Part shown: positions 1-5,439 of the stretch, piece by piece
How positions within the stretch are numbered: the first letter of the stretch is position 1
How the letters are laid out: the number at the start of each line of letters is the position of its first letter
Made by a program: the position numbers and the translations under genes
Notes under the pieces: model-generated
Databases searched by the model: none
What the model was told of the DNA's origin: nothing
The model's input: the letters and a program-made list of their open reading frames with translations, nothing else
Assembly (NCBI GenBank): GCA_025362165.1
Contig: JANYHY010000043.1
Coordinates: forward strand, 1 to 5,558
DNA length: 5,558 nucleotides
Direction: 5' to 3'
Source of the DNA: Myxococcales bacterium
GTDB lineage: Bacteria; Myxococcota_A; Polyangia; Polyangiales; Polyangiaceae

Positions 1-6
1 TCGCGA

Positions 7-49
7 CGAATGGGTCGCCGCTCTCGAAACGCGCATGGTTTACTTACGC
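7..49 (+). repeat. 43-bp direct repeat, copy A
   Basis: This 43-base stretch recurs at 270-312 in the same orientation with 41 of 43 bases identical. The two differences are T22 against C285 and G38 against A301. The start-to-start distance is 263 bp. Partial similarity continues to the window edge, so the repeat may be longer to the left. Read in the frame Glu-Trp-Val-Ala-Ala-Leu-Glu-Thr-Arg-Met-(Val/Ile)-Tyr-Leu-Arg, one difference is silent and the other is Val to Ile, which is compatible with a duplicated, decayed coding fragment, but I do not recognise the peptide. Confidence 0.85.
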
Positions 50-269
50 GCCACGTGGCGTGGAGCGCGACGAAGCTTCAGTGAGAGGCCTGGGATGCCC
101 AACGACCTCGCGCGAAAGGCGGAATGTGTTCCGGGTTCCCACCGCCGACCCTTCGGGCGTGATCCGCGGCTGCGCTCCTCTTGTTGTACGCTGACGCGCG
201 GACATGGAGAGCACAATGAACCCCGAGGAACTCGCGTTCAGACAACACTCGCCGCGCGAACCATCGAGG

Positions 270-312
270 CGAATGGGTCGCCGCCCTCGAAACGCGCATG
301 ATTTACTTACGC
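270..312 (+). repeat. 43-bp direct repeat, copy B
   Basis: Second copy of the repeat at 7-49. Sequence similarity stops soon after position 312 and is weak before 270 (TCG at 264-266 also matches the left edge of copy A). In the Glu-Trp-Val-Ala-Ala frame the copy is followed within six codons by a stop (TAG at 322-324). No inverted terminal repeat or target duplication is evident around it, so its origin (mobile element remnant, recombination scar, regulatory iteron) is open. Confidence 0.85.
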
Positions 313-556
313 TCTCCAGGGTAGTCAACCCGTACCTCTGCGTGACCGTGACCGCTCACCGGATGGTGACCTAGCGCTGGTGCCGGCGAGCGCGCCCGTC
401 AACGGCGGTCCCGTCGCTCGAGTGCTCACGGAGATTCGACTCTACGATTTTGCGTCCAAGCAGGCGCTGCCTGTACCGGTCACGCCTAGGACGTCGGTCT
501 TGCCGCGAACCCAACGATCCGGCAACCGAACACCAGCCGAGACCTCATCCGTCTGA
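302..556 (+). other. Open, start-less stretch, possible gene remnant
   Basis: This frame is free of stops for 84 codons between TGA at 299-301 and TGA at 554-556. It has no ATG; GTG at 380 would give 58 residues. The middle part reads in a protein-like way (ALVPASAPVNGGPVARVL, then TEIRLYDFASKQALPVPV), with alternating hydrophobic residues, unlike the Arg/Ser-rich shadow frames nearby. I do not recognise the family. High-GC DNA gives such open stretches by chance, so this is a weak candidate for a decayed gene fragment. Confidence 0.15.
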
Positions 557-565
557 GACCGTCGA

Positions 566-583
566 CAACGGAACCCTCCGTTG
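566..583. other. Perfect 7-bp hairpin upstream of the gene set
   Basis: CAACGGA (566-572) and TCCGTTG (577-583) form a perfect seven-base-pair stem with the four-base loop ACCC. It lies 113 bases before the first start codon. No run of T follows, so it is not a standard intrinsic terminator. It could be an operator half-site pair, a leader-RNA structure, or a weak terminator of upstream transcription. Confidence 0.35.
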
Positions 584-686
584 AGGGCGTGCGCCGAACT
601 CCGCGGTGAGCGGACAAATTCGGGCTGAACGAATCCACATGTAAATCTGGCGCAGACAGTGACTGTTCTTGGTTTGTGGGTGGTAC

Positions 687-691
687 AGAGG
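687..691 (+). promoter_or_regulatory. Ribosome binding site fixing the start at 697
   Basis: AGAGG lies five bases before ATG 697. A longer frame beginning at GTG 676 would add seven residues (MGGTEAA) ahead of the signal peptide and has no such site, so 697 is chosen as the start. Confidence 0.7.
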
Positions 692-696
692 CGGCG

Positions 697-1245
697 ATGC
701 GAACGCTCCTCCTGCTCCTCGCGCTCCCTCTCGCTGCTTGCAGCGGTGGTGATCCGCTCGGCGGACCTTATGGTGGAACGGGCGCGTCGGTCGGGCCGAA
801 CGGTCAGCCGAATGATCCTGCCAACCCGAGCAATCCCAGCGACCCTAGCGACCCGTCGAACAACAACAACGGTGGGGCTGACGCCAGCACCAAGAACAAC
901 AACGGCGGCGCGGACGCAGGCAACAACAATAATGCCGTCGACTCGGGCAAAGTGCAGCAACCGCAAGCGCCGACCTGGACACAGATCTGGACGAGCTATC
1001 TAGCGGCCGGCACCAAGGGCAACTGCAAGAGCAGTTGTCACAGCCAGATGGGCTCGCCCTCTGCCGCGTACTCGTGGCTCAAAGCGAAGGGGTATATCAA
1101 CGGTCCGAGCTCCGCGCTCGTCGATTCCTCGCAGTCGTGCCTGTCTTGGTACGGCGGCAACATGCCCCCGAGCGGACCGGGCTCGTGGTCTGCAGCAACC
1201 ACCGACATGGCGGCCTGGGCGAAAGCCGGCGCGCTCAACAACTGA
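697..1245 (+). CDS. Lipoprotein with CX3CH cytochrome c-like domain
   Basis: This 182-residue protein begins with a short hydrophobic signal ending in the lipobox Leu-Ala-Ala-Cys (Cys15); Ser follows the Cys, which fits outer-membrane sorting. Residues 20-92 are a flexible linker with NPS/DPS units and Asn-Gly runs. Residues 93-182 form a compact domain with Cys110-Lys-Ser-Ser-Cys114-His115, a CX3CH motif, one residue longer than the classical CXXCH heme site. Asn-Met156-Pro-Pro downstream resembles the Met-Pro-Pro loop that supplies the distal heme ligand in many secreted cytochrome c-like domains; Cys148 is a further cysteine. The likely role is an outer-membrane-tethered single-heme electron carrier, but heme attachment at CX3CH is unproven. 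It is the first gene of the set, 6 bp before the DUF4266 gene. Confidence 0.8.
   Translation: MRTLLLLLALPLAACSGGDPLGGPYGGTGASVGPNGQPNDPANPSNPSDPSDPSNNNNGGADASTKNNNGGADAGNNNNAVDSGKVQQPQAPTWTQIWTSYLAAGTKGNCKSSCHSQMGSPSAAYSWLKAKGYINGPSSALVDSSQSCLSWYGGNMPPSGPGSWSAATTDMAAWAKAGALNN
823..933 (+). repeat. Low-complexity coding repeats in lipoprotein linker
   Basis: Positions 823-858 encode four NPS or DPS triplets. Positions 859-933 encode Asn runs alternating with Gly-Gly-Ala-Asp-Ala units (NNNNGGADAS, KNNNGGADAG, NNNN). The DNA is rich in AAC codons. Such Asn/Gly/Ser/Pro tracts are usual as spacers between the lipid anchor and the folded domain in surface lipoproteins, and they are likely to vary in length between strains. 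Confidence 0.8.
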
Positions 1246-1251
1246 GGCAAC

Positions 1252-1452
1252 ATGGTCAAGCTCATCGCAGTCGCACTCGCGCTCATCTTCGCCGTTGGCT
1301 GCACCCATGTCGCTCCTTACGAGCGTGGTCGCCTCGCGCATCCCAGCATGACCACGGGCGGACGCGGCGCGGGCGAGTCTCACGTGTATGCCGTGCACGA
1401 AGGAACGACAGGCGGCGGCGAAGTGGCTGAGAGCGGCTGCGGCTGCAACTGA
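1252..1452 (+). CDS. DUF4266 family small lipoprotein, C-terminal GCGCN
   Basis: This 66-residue protein has a signal with the lipobox Ala-Val-Gly-Cys (Cys17). It then shows the DUF4266 pattern: Val-Ala-Pro-Tyr-Glu-Arg-Gly-Arg-Leu-Ala-His-Pro-Ser-Met at 20-33, a Gly-rich segment with Gly-Gly-Gly, and the terminal Gly-Cys-Gly-Cys-Asn (Cys63, Cys65). Family members are of similar size and end in the same way, and they are typically encoded directly before a DUF3570 protein, as here. The function of the family is not known to me; the conserved Cys pair suggests metal binding, a redox disulfide or a modified tail (inference). The mature lipoprotein is only about 50 residues. A GAGG at 1244-1247, overlapping the previous stop, serves as binding site with a short 4-base spacing. 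Confidence 0.88.
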   Translation: MVKLIAVALALIFAVGCTHVAPYERGRLAHPSMTTGGRGAGESHVYAVHEGTTGGGEVAESGCGCN

Positions 1453-1485
1453 TCTTCCAAAACACCAACACCTAGAGAACATGTC

Positions 1486-2793
1486 ATGCGCAGTGTGTGC
1501 CGTTGGGGCGCCATCGCCAAGCGGCCAGGCGTAGCACGCCTCGCGCTCGCCACGCTCATCGCGTGCGCCGCCATTTCATGGGCGATCGGAGACGCGCGCG
1601 CGGAAGATGAAGTCTCGAAAGGCGAGACCGATAAGCCAGATGCTGGAGCGACCGAGACCGATGCTGCGCCCGCCAAGCCAGTGCGCCTCGAGGACACGGC
1701 ACGCAAGCGAGCGACGCTCGAGACCGCCGCCTACACGGACTCGAACAATGTGTCGGTGCTCACGCCGTCTGTGGGATTCGGGATCGAGAATGTCGCGGGC
1801 GGCGCCGCATTGCGTGGCTCGTACTTGGTAGACGTGGTGAGCGCGGCCTCGCCCGACATCGTGTCGACGGCATCGCGACGATGGAGCGAAGTGCGTCAAG
1901 CAGGCACTCTCAACGCCGCGTACAAGCCGCGTGACCTTGGGCTCAACGTGGCAGCCTCTTTCTCGAACGAGCCAGACTACCTCTCATACGGAGGAGGAGG
2001 AGGAATCAACCACGACTTCGACGAGAAGAACCTCACGCTGTCGTTCGGATTTGGTTTCAGTCGTGACACCATTGGCAGGCACGGCACGCCGTTCTCGGTC
2101 TTCTCGCGCGAAGTGAACCGAGGCTCATTTCAGGGAGGCGCGGCGTGGGTAGTCAATCCATCGACGCTCGCGAGCCTGAGCCTGGACGTCGTCGTGGAGA
2201 ATGGGGATCAATCGAAGCCCTATCGCTACATCCCCATGTTCACCCCAGCCGATGCAGCGCAAGCGCAGAGAGGCGCGTCGCTCGATTGGGTGACGAGTCA
2301 TCGATTGCCTGAGCGACCGCTCGAGCAGCTCCCGCTCAACCGCTCGCGCTTCGCGCTCTCGACCAGGCTCGCTCACAGATTCGAGATCTCTACCTTGAAG
2401 CTCGACGAGCGCGTGTACCTGGACTCGTGGGGGCTCTTTGGGTCGACGAGCGACGCGCGTTGGATCTTCGACGTGGGCAAGCGCTTCGGCATCGGTCCTC
2501 ATGGGCGCTTTCACGTGCAGAACGCCGTCTCGTTCTGGCAGCGGGCTTATGTCGCCACGCCAGCCCCGTTGTGGAATTTGCCGGAGTTCCGAACCGGGGA
2601 TCGCGAGCTGGGTCCGTTGTGGACTGCGACCGGAGGCCTTGCGACGGCAGTGTACCTTGGAGGTTCTTCGGAGCCGAGCACCTGGGCGCTGCGCCTGCAG
2701 GTCGACGGCATGTACACCTCGTTCCTCGATGACTTATATGTCACGTCGCGCACGGGGGTCATCGGCACTCTCTCGGTGGAGGCAGAGTTATGA
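1486..2793 (+). CDS. DUF3570 family outer-membrane beta-barrel protein
   Basis: The 435-residue product has a long signal peptide with probable cleavage after Ala-Arg-Ala at residue 39. An acidic, Ala/Pro-rich spacer (40-68) precedes a chain of alternating amphipathic strands running to the C-terminus. Family-like blocks are Gly-Ser-Tyr-Leu-Val-Asp-Val-Val followed by Ala-Ser-Pro (111-123), Ser-Phe-Ser-Asn-Glu-Pro-Asp-Tyr-Leu-Ser (157-167), His-Asp-Phe-Asp-Glu-Lys-Asn-Leu-Thr-Leu (176-185), Lys-Pro-Tyr-Arg-Tyr (244-248) and Leu-Pro-Leu-Asn-Arg-Ser-Arg (282-288). Length fits the family. The upstream DUF4266 gene, 33 bp away, is its usual partner. It is predicted to sit in the outer membrane; cargo or partner is unknown. 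ATG 1486 is preceded by AGAGAA at 1474-1479; ATG 1481 is out of frame. Confidence 0.88.
   Translation: MRSVCRWGAIAKRPGVARLALATLIACAAISWAIGDARAEDEVSKGETDKPDAGATETDAAPAKPVRLEDTARKRATLETAAYTDSNNVSVLTPSVGFGIENVAGGAALRGSYLVDVVSAASPDIVSTASRRWSEVRQAGTLNAAYKPRDLGLNVAASFSNEPDYLSYGGGGGINHDFDEKNLTLSFGFGFSRDTIGRHGTPFSVFSREVNRGSFQGGAAWVVNPSTLASLSLDVVVENGDQSKPYRYIPMFTPADAAQAQRGASLDWVTSHRLPERPLEQLPLNRSRFALSTRLAHRFEISTLKLDERVYLDSWGLFGSTSDARWIFDVGKRFGIGPHGRFHVQNAVSFWQRAYVATPAPLWNLPEFRTGDRELGPLWTATGGLATAVYLGGSSEPSTWALRLQVDGMYTSFLDDLYVTSRTGVIGTLSVEAEL
1990..2004 (+). repeat. Short GGA trinucleotide tract
   Basis: Five GGA units in a row encode most of a run of Gly residues (169-173) inside a conserved part of the DUF3570 protein. 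The tract is also a perfect Shine-Dalgarno-like sequence within a gene. Unit changes would alter Gly number without shifting the frame. Confidence 0.7.
2778..2782 (+). promoter_or_regulatory. Ribosome binding site for the diheme lipoprotein
   Basis: GGAGG lies seven bases before ATG 2790, inside the end of the DUF3570 gene. It supports the overlapping ATGA start for the next gene. Confidence 0.75.
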
Positions 2794-3269
2794 GAGTCCT
2801 TTCGATCTTGCTCGTGAGCGTGGGCGCGCTGTCCTGTGCCGATCCTGTGCGCGACGATGCGATCGCTGCCCTTGGCCCCGAGACGAGTACACCAGGGCCC
2901 ACGCATCGAGCAGGTCAACCGTGTGCGCTCTGCCACGATGGGAGCACGGCGCCCGAGTTCGCGATCGGCGGAACTGTCTTCGCCACGCAGGGAAGTCTGG
3001 ATCCGGCGGTCGGAGCCACGGTGGAGCTCGACGATCTCCAGGGCAACCCGATCTGCTCGACGCTCACCAACTCGGTAGGTAATTTCTTCCTGCACGCTTC
3101 GAGCTGCAACCTTACGACACCCTTCAAGCCTCGCGTCATCCTGGGTGACCTCGAAGCAGACATGAGCTCGCGCGTGGGTCGTGATCGCTCGTGCGCGTCG
3201 TGCCACAAGGGGATCGCGCCGACGGGCAAGTCGGTCGAAGGTGTCTACCTCAACGTAGGAGGCATGTGA
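2790..3269 (+). CDS. Diheme-motif lipoprotein with internal beta domain
   Basis: This 159-residue lipoprotein has the lipobox Ala-Leu-Ser-Cys (Cys16). It carries two classical heme c motifs, Cys45-Ala-Leu-Cys48-His49 and Cys135-Ala-Ser-Cys138-His139. Between them, residues 58-125 resemble a carboxypeptidase-regulatory-like (CarboxypepD_reg) or transthyretin-like beta domain: Gly-Gly-Thr-Val-Phe-Ala, Val-Gly-Ala-Thr-Val-Glu-Leu-Asp-Asp, then Thr-Asn-Ser-Val-Gly-Asn-Phe-Phe-Leu. The motif, beta domain, motif order is similar to other secreted myxobacterial and deltaproteobacterial proteins that I recall. It probably binds two c-type hemes after export and works as an electron carrier at the periplasmic face of the outer membrane. 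Cys89 and Cys106 could form a disulfide. The gene overlaps the DUF3570 stop by 4 bp, which implies coupling. Confidence 0.85.
   Translation: MRVLSILLVSVGALSCADPVRDDAIAALGPETSTPGPTHRAGQPCALCHDGSTAPEFAIGGTVFATQGSLDPAVGATVELDDLQGNPICSTLTNSVGNFFLHASSCNLTTPFKPRVILGDLEADMSSRVGRDRSCASCHKGIAPTGKSVEGVYLNVGGM
3257..3262 (+). promoter_or_regulatory. Ribosome binding site fixing the start at 3269
   Basis: AGGAGG lies six bases before ATG 3269 and is the strongest site in the window. The frame is open further upstream to 3191, but that extension would overlap the previous gene by 79 bases and bury the signal peptide, so 3269 is the supported start. Confidence 0.85.
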
Positions 3270-3799
3270 TGCGCGATTTGGGCGTCGTACTGCTTGGTCT
3301 CGCTTCGATCAGCGCGGTCGTCGTCGCGTGCAGCGGGCCTGCGCTGAACTCTCGCATCGGCATCCACGCGCCGCCGCGCGACGAGTTCCCGCCCGTCGCC
3401 GCGATGCTCGATCGCCGCTGCGGATCGCTCGACTGTCATGGGCAATCGACGCGCAACCTGGTCATGTGGGGGTGTGAAGGTCTGCGGCTCGATCCCGCGG
3501 ACACTGGCCTGGTACCCAAGTGCCGTCGCAGCGGCGGCGTCGACACTACCCCTACCGAGCTCGACGCCACTTACCAATCGCTCGTCGGTCTCGAGCCTGC
3601 GTTGATGAGCACCATCGTGGCAGCGAGAGGCACGCACCCTGAGCTGCTCACCTTCGTGCGAAAGGCGCGCGGCGACGAGGCGCACAAAGGCGGAAAGCTC
3701 TGGAGCCCTGGCGACTCCGCAGACAACTGCGTCGTCTCATGGCTGGCAAGCAGCACCGACACACAAGCATGCACAGACGCGCTCAAAGACGCGCCATGA
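3269..3799 (+). CDS. Lipoprotein with CX4CH cytochrome-like motif
   Basis: This 176-residue product has a signal ending in the lipobox Val-Val-Ala-Cys (Cys21). The core motif is Arg-Cys51-Gly-Ser-Leu-Asp-Cys56-His57-Gly, a CX4CH spacing, followed by Gly-Cys-Glu-Gly-Leu-Arg-Leu (68-74). CX4CH sites do carry heme in some multiheme cytochromes such as tetraheme cytochrome c3; whether this one does is unproven. The C-terminal part has Arg-Lys-Ala-Arg-Gly-Asp-Glu-Ala-His-Lys-Gly-Gly (131-142) and a Cys-Val-Val-Ser-Trp-Leu segment (154-159); His139 is a possible distal ligand. I recall similar lipoproteins in Myxococcota, with no assigned function. Its ATG overlaps the previous stop (TGATG) and its stop overlaps the next start (ATGA). 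Confidence 0.82.
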   Translation: MRDLGVVLLGLASISAVVVACSGPALNSRIGIHAPPRDEFPPVAAMLDRRCGSLDCHGQSTRNLVMWGCEGLRLDPADTGLVPKCRRSGGVDTTPTELDATYQSLVGLEPALMSTIVAARGTHPELLTFVRKARGDEAHKGGKLWSPGDSADNCVVSWLASSTDTQACTDALKDAP

Positions 3800-5325
3800 A
3801 GATGCGCTCGTGCCTCCTAGTCCTCGCGTGCCTGGCCTGGGCGGGTATCGCTTGGGCGGTCGATCCCAAGGCGGAGGCGACGGCGAAGGATGCACTTACA
3901 AAAGGTGCGGCAGACTACGCCTTGGGACAGTTCGGTCGCGCACAACTTCGACTCGACAGCGCGCTGACCGCCTGCGGCGTGACCAAGTGCTCGGACACGA
4001 TCCGCGCCTCTTTGTTGCGCGACAAAGCTGTCATGCAAGCGCGTAAGGGGGAGGCGTCCCATGCGACCGCTACCTTCACCGAGGCGCTCGTGCTCGCGCC
4101 AAGCATGCAGTTACCCATGGCGTATGACGCACCCGCAGTGCGCACCGCATATACCAAAGGCAAGGCTGCAGCTGCCAAGTCGCAGCCCGCTGAAGGAGAC
4201 TTCTCTCACACGGCCTGGGTCGAGCAGCGCGTAGGTACTCCATTGCCTGTCTATGTGGAGTACGACGGCCACATCTCTCACGTCGTCGTGAGGTACCGCG
4301 CTGCGGGTGACGACGAGTGGAAGCGCGTCGACCTGCGACAAATGGGCAGCGGATGGGCCGGCGTCATCCCCTGCATCGCCATGGATGAGGGAGTGCTGCG
4401 CTACTACATTCAAGGTCTCGACGAAGATGGTCTTCCTGTCGCATCTTCGGGGGACAAGAACCATCCCTACAAGGTAACGGTGCAGGAAGAGATCGAGGGG
4501 GTCGCGCCACACTTGCCAGGTCGCCATGCTCCCCGTCCGTGTCTCGAGGGCGGCTGTGACAAGGAGCCTTCGGCGTGTGGCGCGCAGCCTACTGTAGTCG
4601 CAGCGTCTGAAGTGCAGCCGAGTGAAGTGTCATCTTCCGAGTTCGCTCGCTTCTGGGTCGGTGTGGCAGGCTCCGCAGGCTTCGCGCTCCGTGCGAGCGC
4701 GAGCGACTCTTGCGCGCTGGTCGCAGGCGCGCCAACGAACTCTGGGTACTACTGCACGACGCCTGATGGCGCGACCGACTTTCCCTCTCGCTCCTCGAAT
4801 GCGGAGAACGACAGCCTCTCCCACGGCAACGCAGGCAACCCAACGTCGGGCCTCTCACCCGCTGCGCTTCGTGTGATGCTCTCGCTCGACATCGCCGCGA
4901 CCAAGAACCTCTTGATCGGTGTGCGCGTGGGCTACGTGTTTGGTACTTATGCGGGACAAGCGGCGAAGAACGACGGGAAGATACTACCCATTCCCCTGCA
5001 CGCGGAGGCGCGCGCGGCTTGGGTGTTCGGAGAGGCGCCGCTTTCGACAGAGGGCTTCGCCCCATTGCTGATGCTCGCCGCAGGCACCACGCGCATCGAC
5101 GCAAACACCACCGTGCTGGTGACGCAAAAGGGAGTCGTCGGACAGCGCCCCCAAGTCGCATGGACGATGGGAGGGCCGTTTTTTGGTGGGATCGGCGGCG
5201 GGTTTCGGTACGCGTTCTCTCCGCGTGTTGGGTTCACCACACTCTTGCGTGTGGATGTTCCCTTCGGCGGAGGTGCGATTGTTCCCGCCGCCAATCTGGA
5301 GGCTGGTTTGCAATACGGACTTTAA
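3796..5325 (+). CDS. Secreted TPR / Ig-like / beta-barrel protein
   Basis: The 509-residue product has a signal peptide with probable cleavage at Ala-Trp-Ala21. Residues 28-125 are helical and TPR-like: Gly-Ala-Ala-Asp-Tyr-Ala-Leu-Gly-Gln-Phe-Gly-Arg-Ala in the first repeat, and a second helix pair up to Glu-Ala-Leu-Val-Leu-Ala-Pro at 96-102. Residues 145-235 look like an Ig-like beta domain, with Val-Val-Val-Arg-Tyr-Arg, Trp-Ala-Gly-Val-Ile-Pro-Cys and Leu-Arg-Tyr-Tyr-Ile-Gln-Gly-Leu-Asp. A Cys-rich, charged linker follows (240-262, with Cys249, Cys254, Cys261). Residues 285-509 are Gly/aromatic-rich alternating strands ending in Tyr-Gly-Leu, as in an outer-membrane barrel. This layout recurs in myxobacterial envelope proteins of unknown role. 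ATG 3796 overlaps the previous stop and has no clear binding site, so its translation probably depends on coupling; ATG 3802 is an alternative. Confidence 0.8.
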   Translation: MKMRSCLLVLACLAWAGIAWAVDPKAEATAKDALTKGAADYALGQFGRAQLRLDSALTACGVTKCSDTIRASLLRDKAVMQARKGEASHATATFTEALVLAPSMQLPMAYDAPAVRTAYTKGKAAAAKSQPAEGDFSHTAWVEQRVGTPLPVYVEYDGHISHVVVRYRAAGDDEWKRVDLRQMGSGWAGVIPCIAMDEGVLRYYIQGLDEDGLPVASSGDKNHPYKVTVQEEIEGVAPHLPGRHAPRPCLEGGCDKEPSACGAQPTVVAASEVQPSEVSSSEFARFWVGVAGSAGFALRASASDSCALVAGAPTNSGYYCTTPDGATDFPSRSSNAENDSLSHGNAGNPTSGLSPAALRVMLSLDIAATKNLLIGVRVGYVFGTYAGQAAKNDGKILPIPLHAEARAAWVFGEAPLSTEGFAPLLMLAAGTTRIDANTTVLVTQKGVVGQRPQVAWTMGGPFFGGIGGGFRYAFSPRVGFTTLLRVDVPFGGGAIVPAANLEAGLQYGL

Positions 5326-5347
5326 TCTAGGCAGACGTTTTGACGGT

Positions 5348-5388
5348 AGCGCGCTTCCCAGGGTCCTCATCAATGAGGATGGCGCGCT
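5348..5388. other. Imperfect two-part hairpin after the operon
   Basis: An outer stem AGCGCGC (5348-5354) with GCGCGCT (5382-5388) encloses an inner stem TCCTCA (5364-5369) with TGAGGA (5374-5379) and a four-base loop. The arms are separated by a 9-base bulge on the left and 2 bases on the right. It lies 22 bases after the last stop codon. There is no T-run on either strand, so it is not a classical intrinsic terminator, but it could end transcription or protect the 3' end in a high-GC genome. As it also precedes an IS91-like fragment, it could belong to mobile DNA. Confidence 0.4.
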
Positions 5389-5439
5389 CAACGGGCACCC
5401 TCGAAGTGTGTGGGTCGATCCGCAGTAACGTCTCGCCCT

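Larger units (their letters stand above)
1..696. other. Upstream region with no supported gene
   Basis: No reading frame here looks like a real protein. The longest ones are rich in Arg, Ser and Cys, lack a domain or signal peptide that I recognise, and have no good ribosome binding site. The region holds a two-copy direct repeat near its left end, an open but start-less stretch at 302-556, and a small perfect hairpin at 566-583. The promoter for the downstream genes should lie here, but I found no convincing -35/-10 pair; TGTAAAT at 640-646 is a weak -10-like match without a good -35 partner. A sigma-54 site was looked for around 648-662 and the GG-N10-GC core is not met (GG-N10-GA). Confidence 0.6.
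697..5325 (+). other. Six-gene envelope operon (predicted)
   Basis: Six genes lie on the same strand. The gaps are 6 bp, 33 bp, then overlaps of 4 bp (ATGA), 1 bp (TGATG) and 4 bp (ATGA). Every product has an export signal: four lipobox signals and two signal-peptidase-I type signals. No terminator-like structure interrupts the set. The spacing supports co-transcription, and coupled translation for the last four genes. This is an inference from layout; no RNA data are available. Confidence 0.8.

Noticed and set aside
35..301. Forward frame of 88 residues at the left end
   Set aside because: Arg/Ser/Cys-rich composition, no ribosome binding site and no family resemblance; it simply spans the repeat region.
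44..328. Reverse-strand frame of 94 residues
   Set aside because: It overlaps the direct repeats, has shadow-like composition and no coherent hydrophobic pattern or domain.
442..966. Reverse-strand open frame of 174 residues
   Set aside because: It lies antisense to the first lipoprotein and its leader; the Val/Arg-rich start is the complement of the Asn/Gly linker, and there is no recognisable domain.
1990..2004. GGA tract as a phase-variation switch
   Set aside because: Trinucleotide slippage keeps the frame, and five units is short; nothing suggests on/off switching.
2438..3082. Forward frame of 214 residues across the DUF3570/diheme gene junction
   Set aside because: Arg/Ser/Cys-rich shadow overlapping two genes with clear signals, family motifs and strong ribosome binding sites.
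3191..3268. Longer N-terminus for the CX4CH lipoprotein
   Set aside because: It would bury the lipoprotein signal and overlap the previous gene; AGGAGG at 3257-3262 points to ATG 3269.
3739..3795. Longer N-terminus for the TPR/barrel protein
   Set aside because: It adds a His/Arg-rich stretch before the signal peptide and lies within the CX4CH gene; the ATGA overlap at 3796 fits the pattern of the operon.
5348..5388. Classical intrinsic terminator
   Set aside because: The hairpin has a large bulge and no T-run on either strand, so it is listed only as a hairpin of uncertain role.
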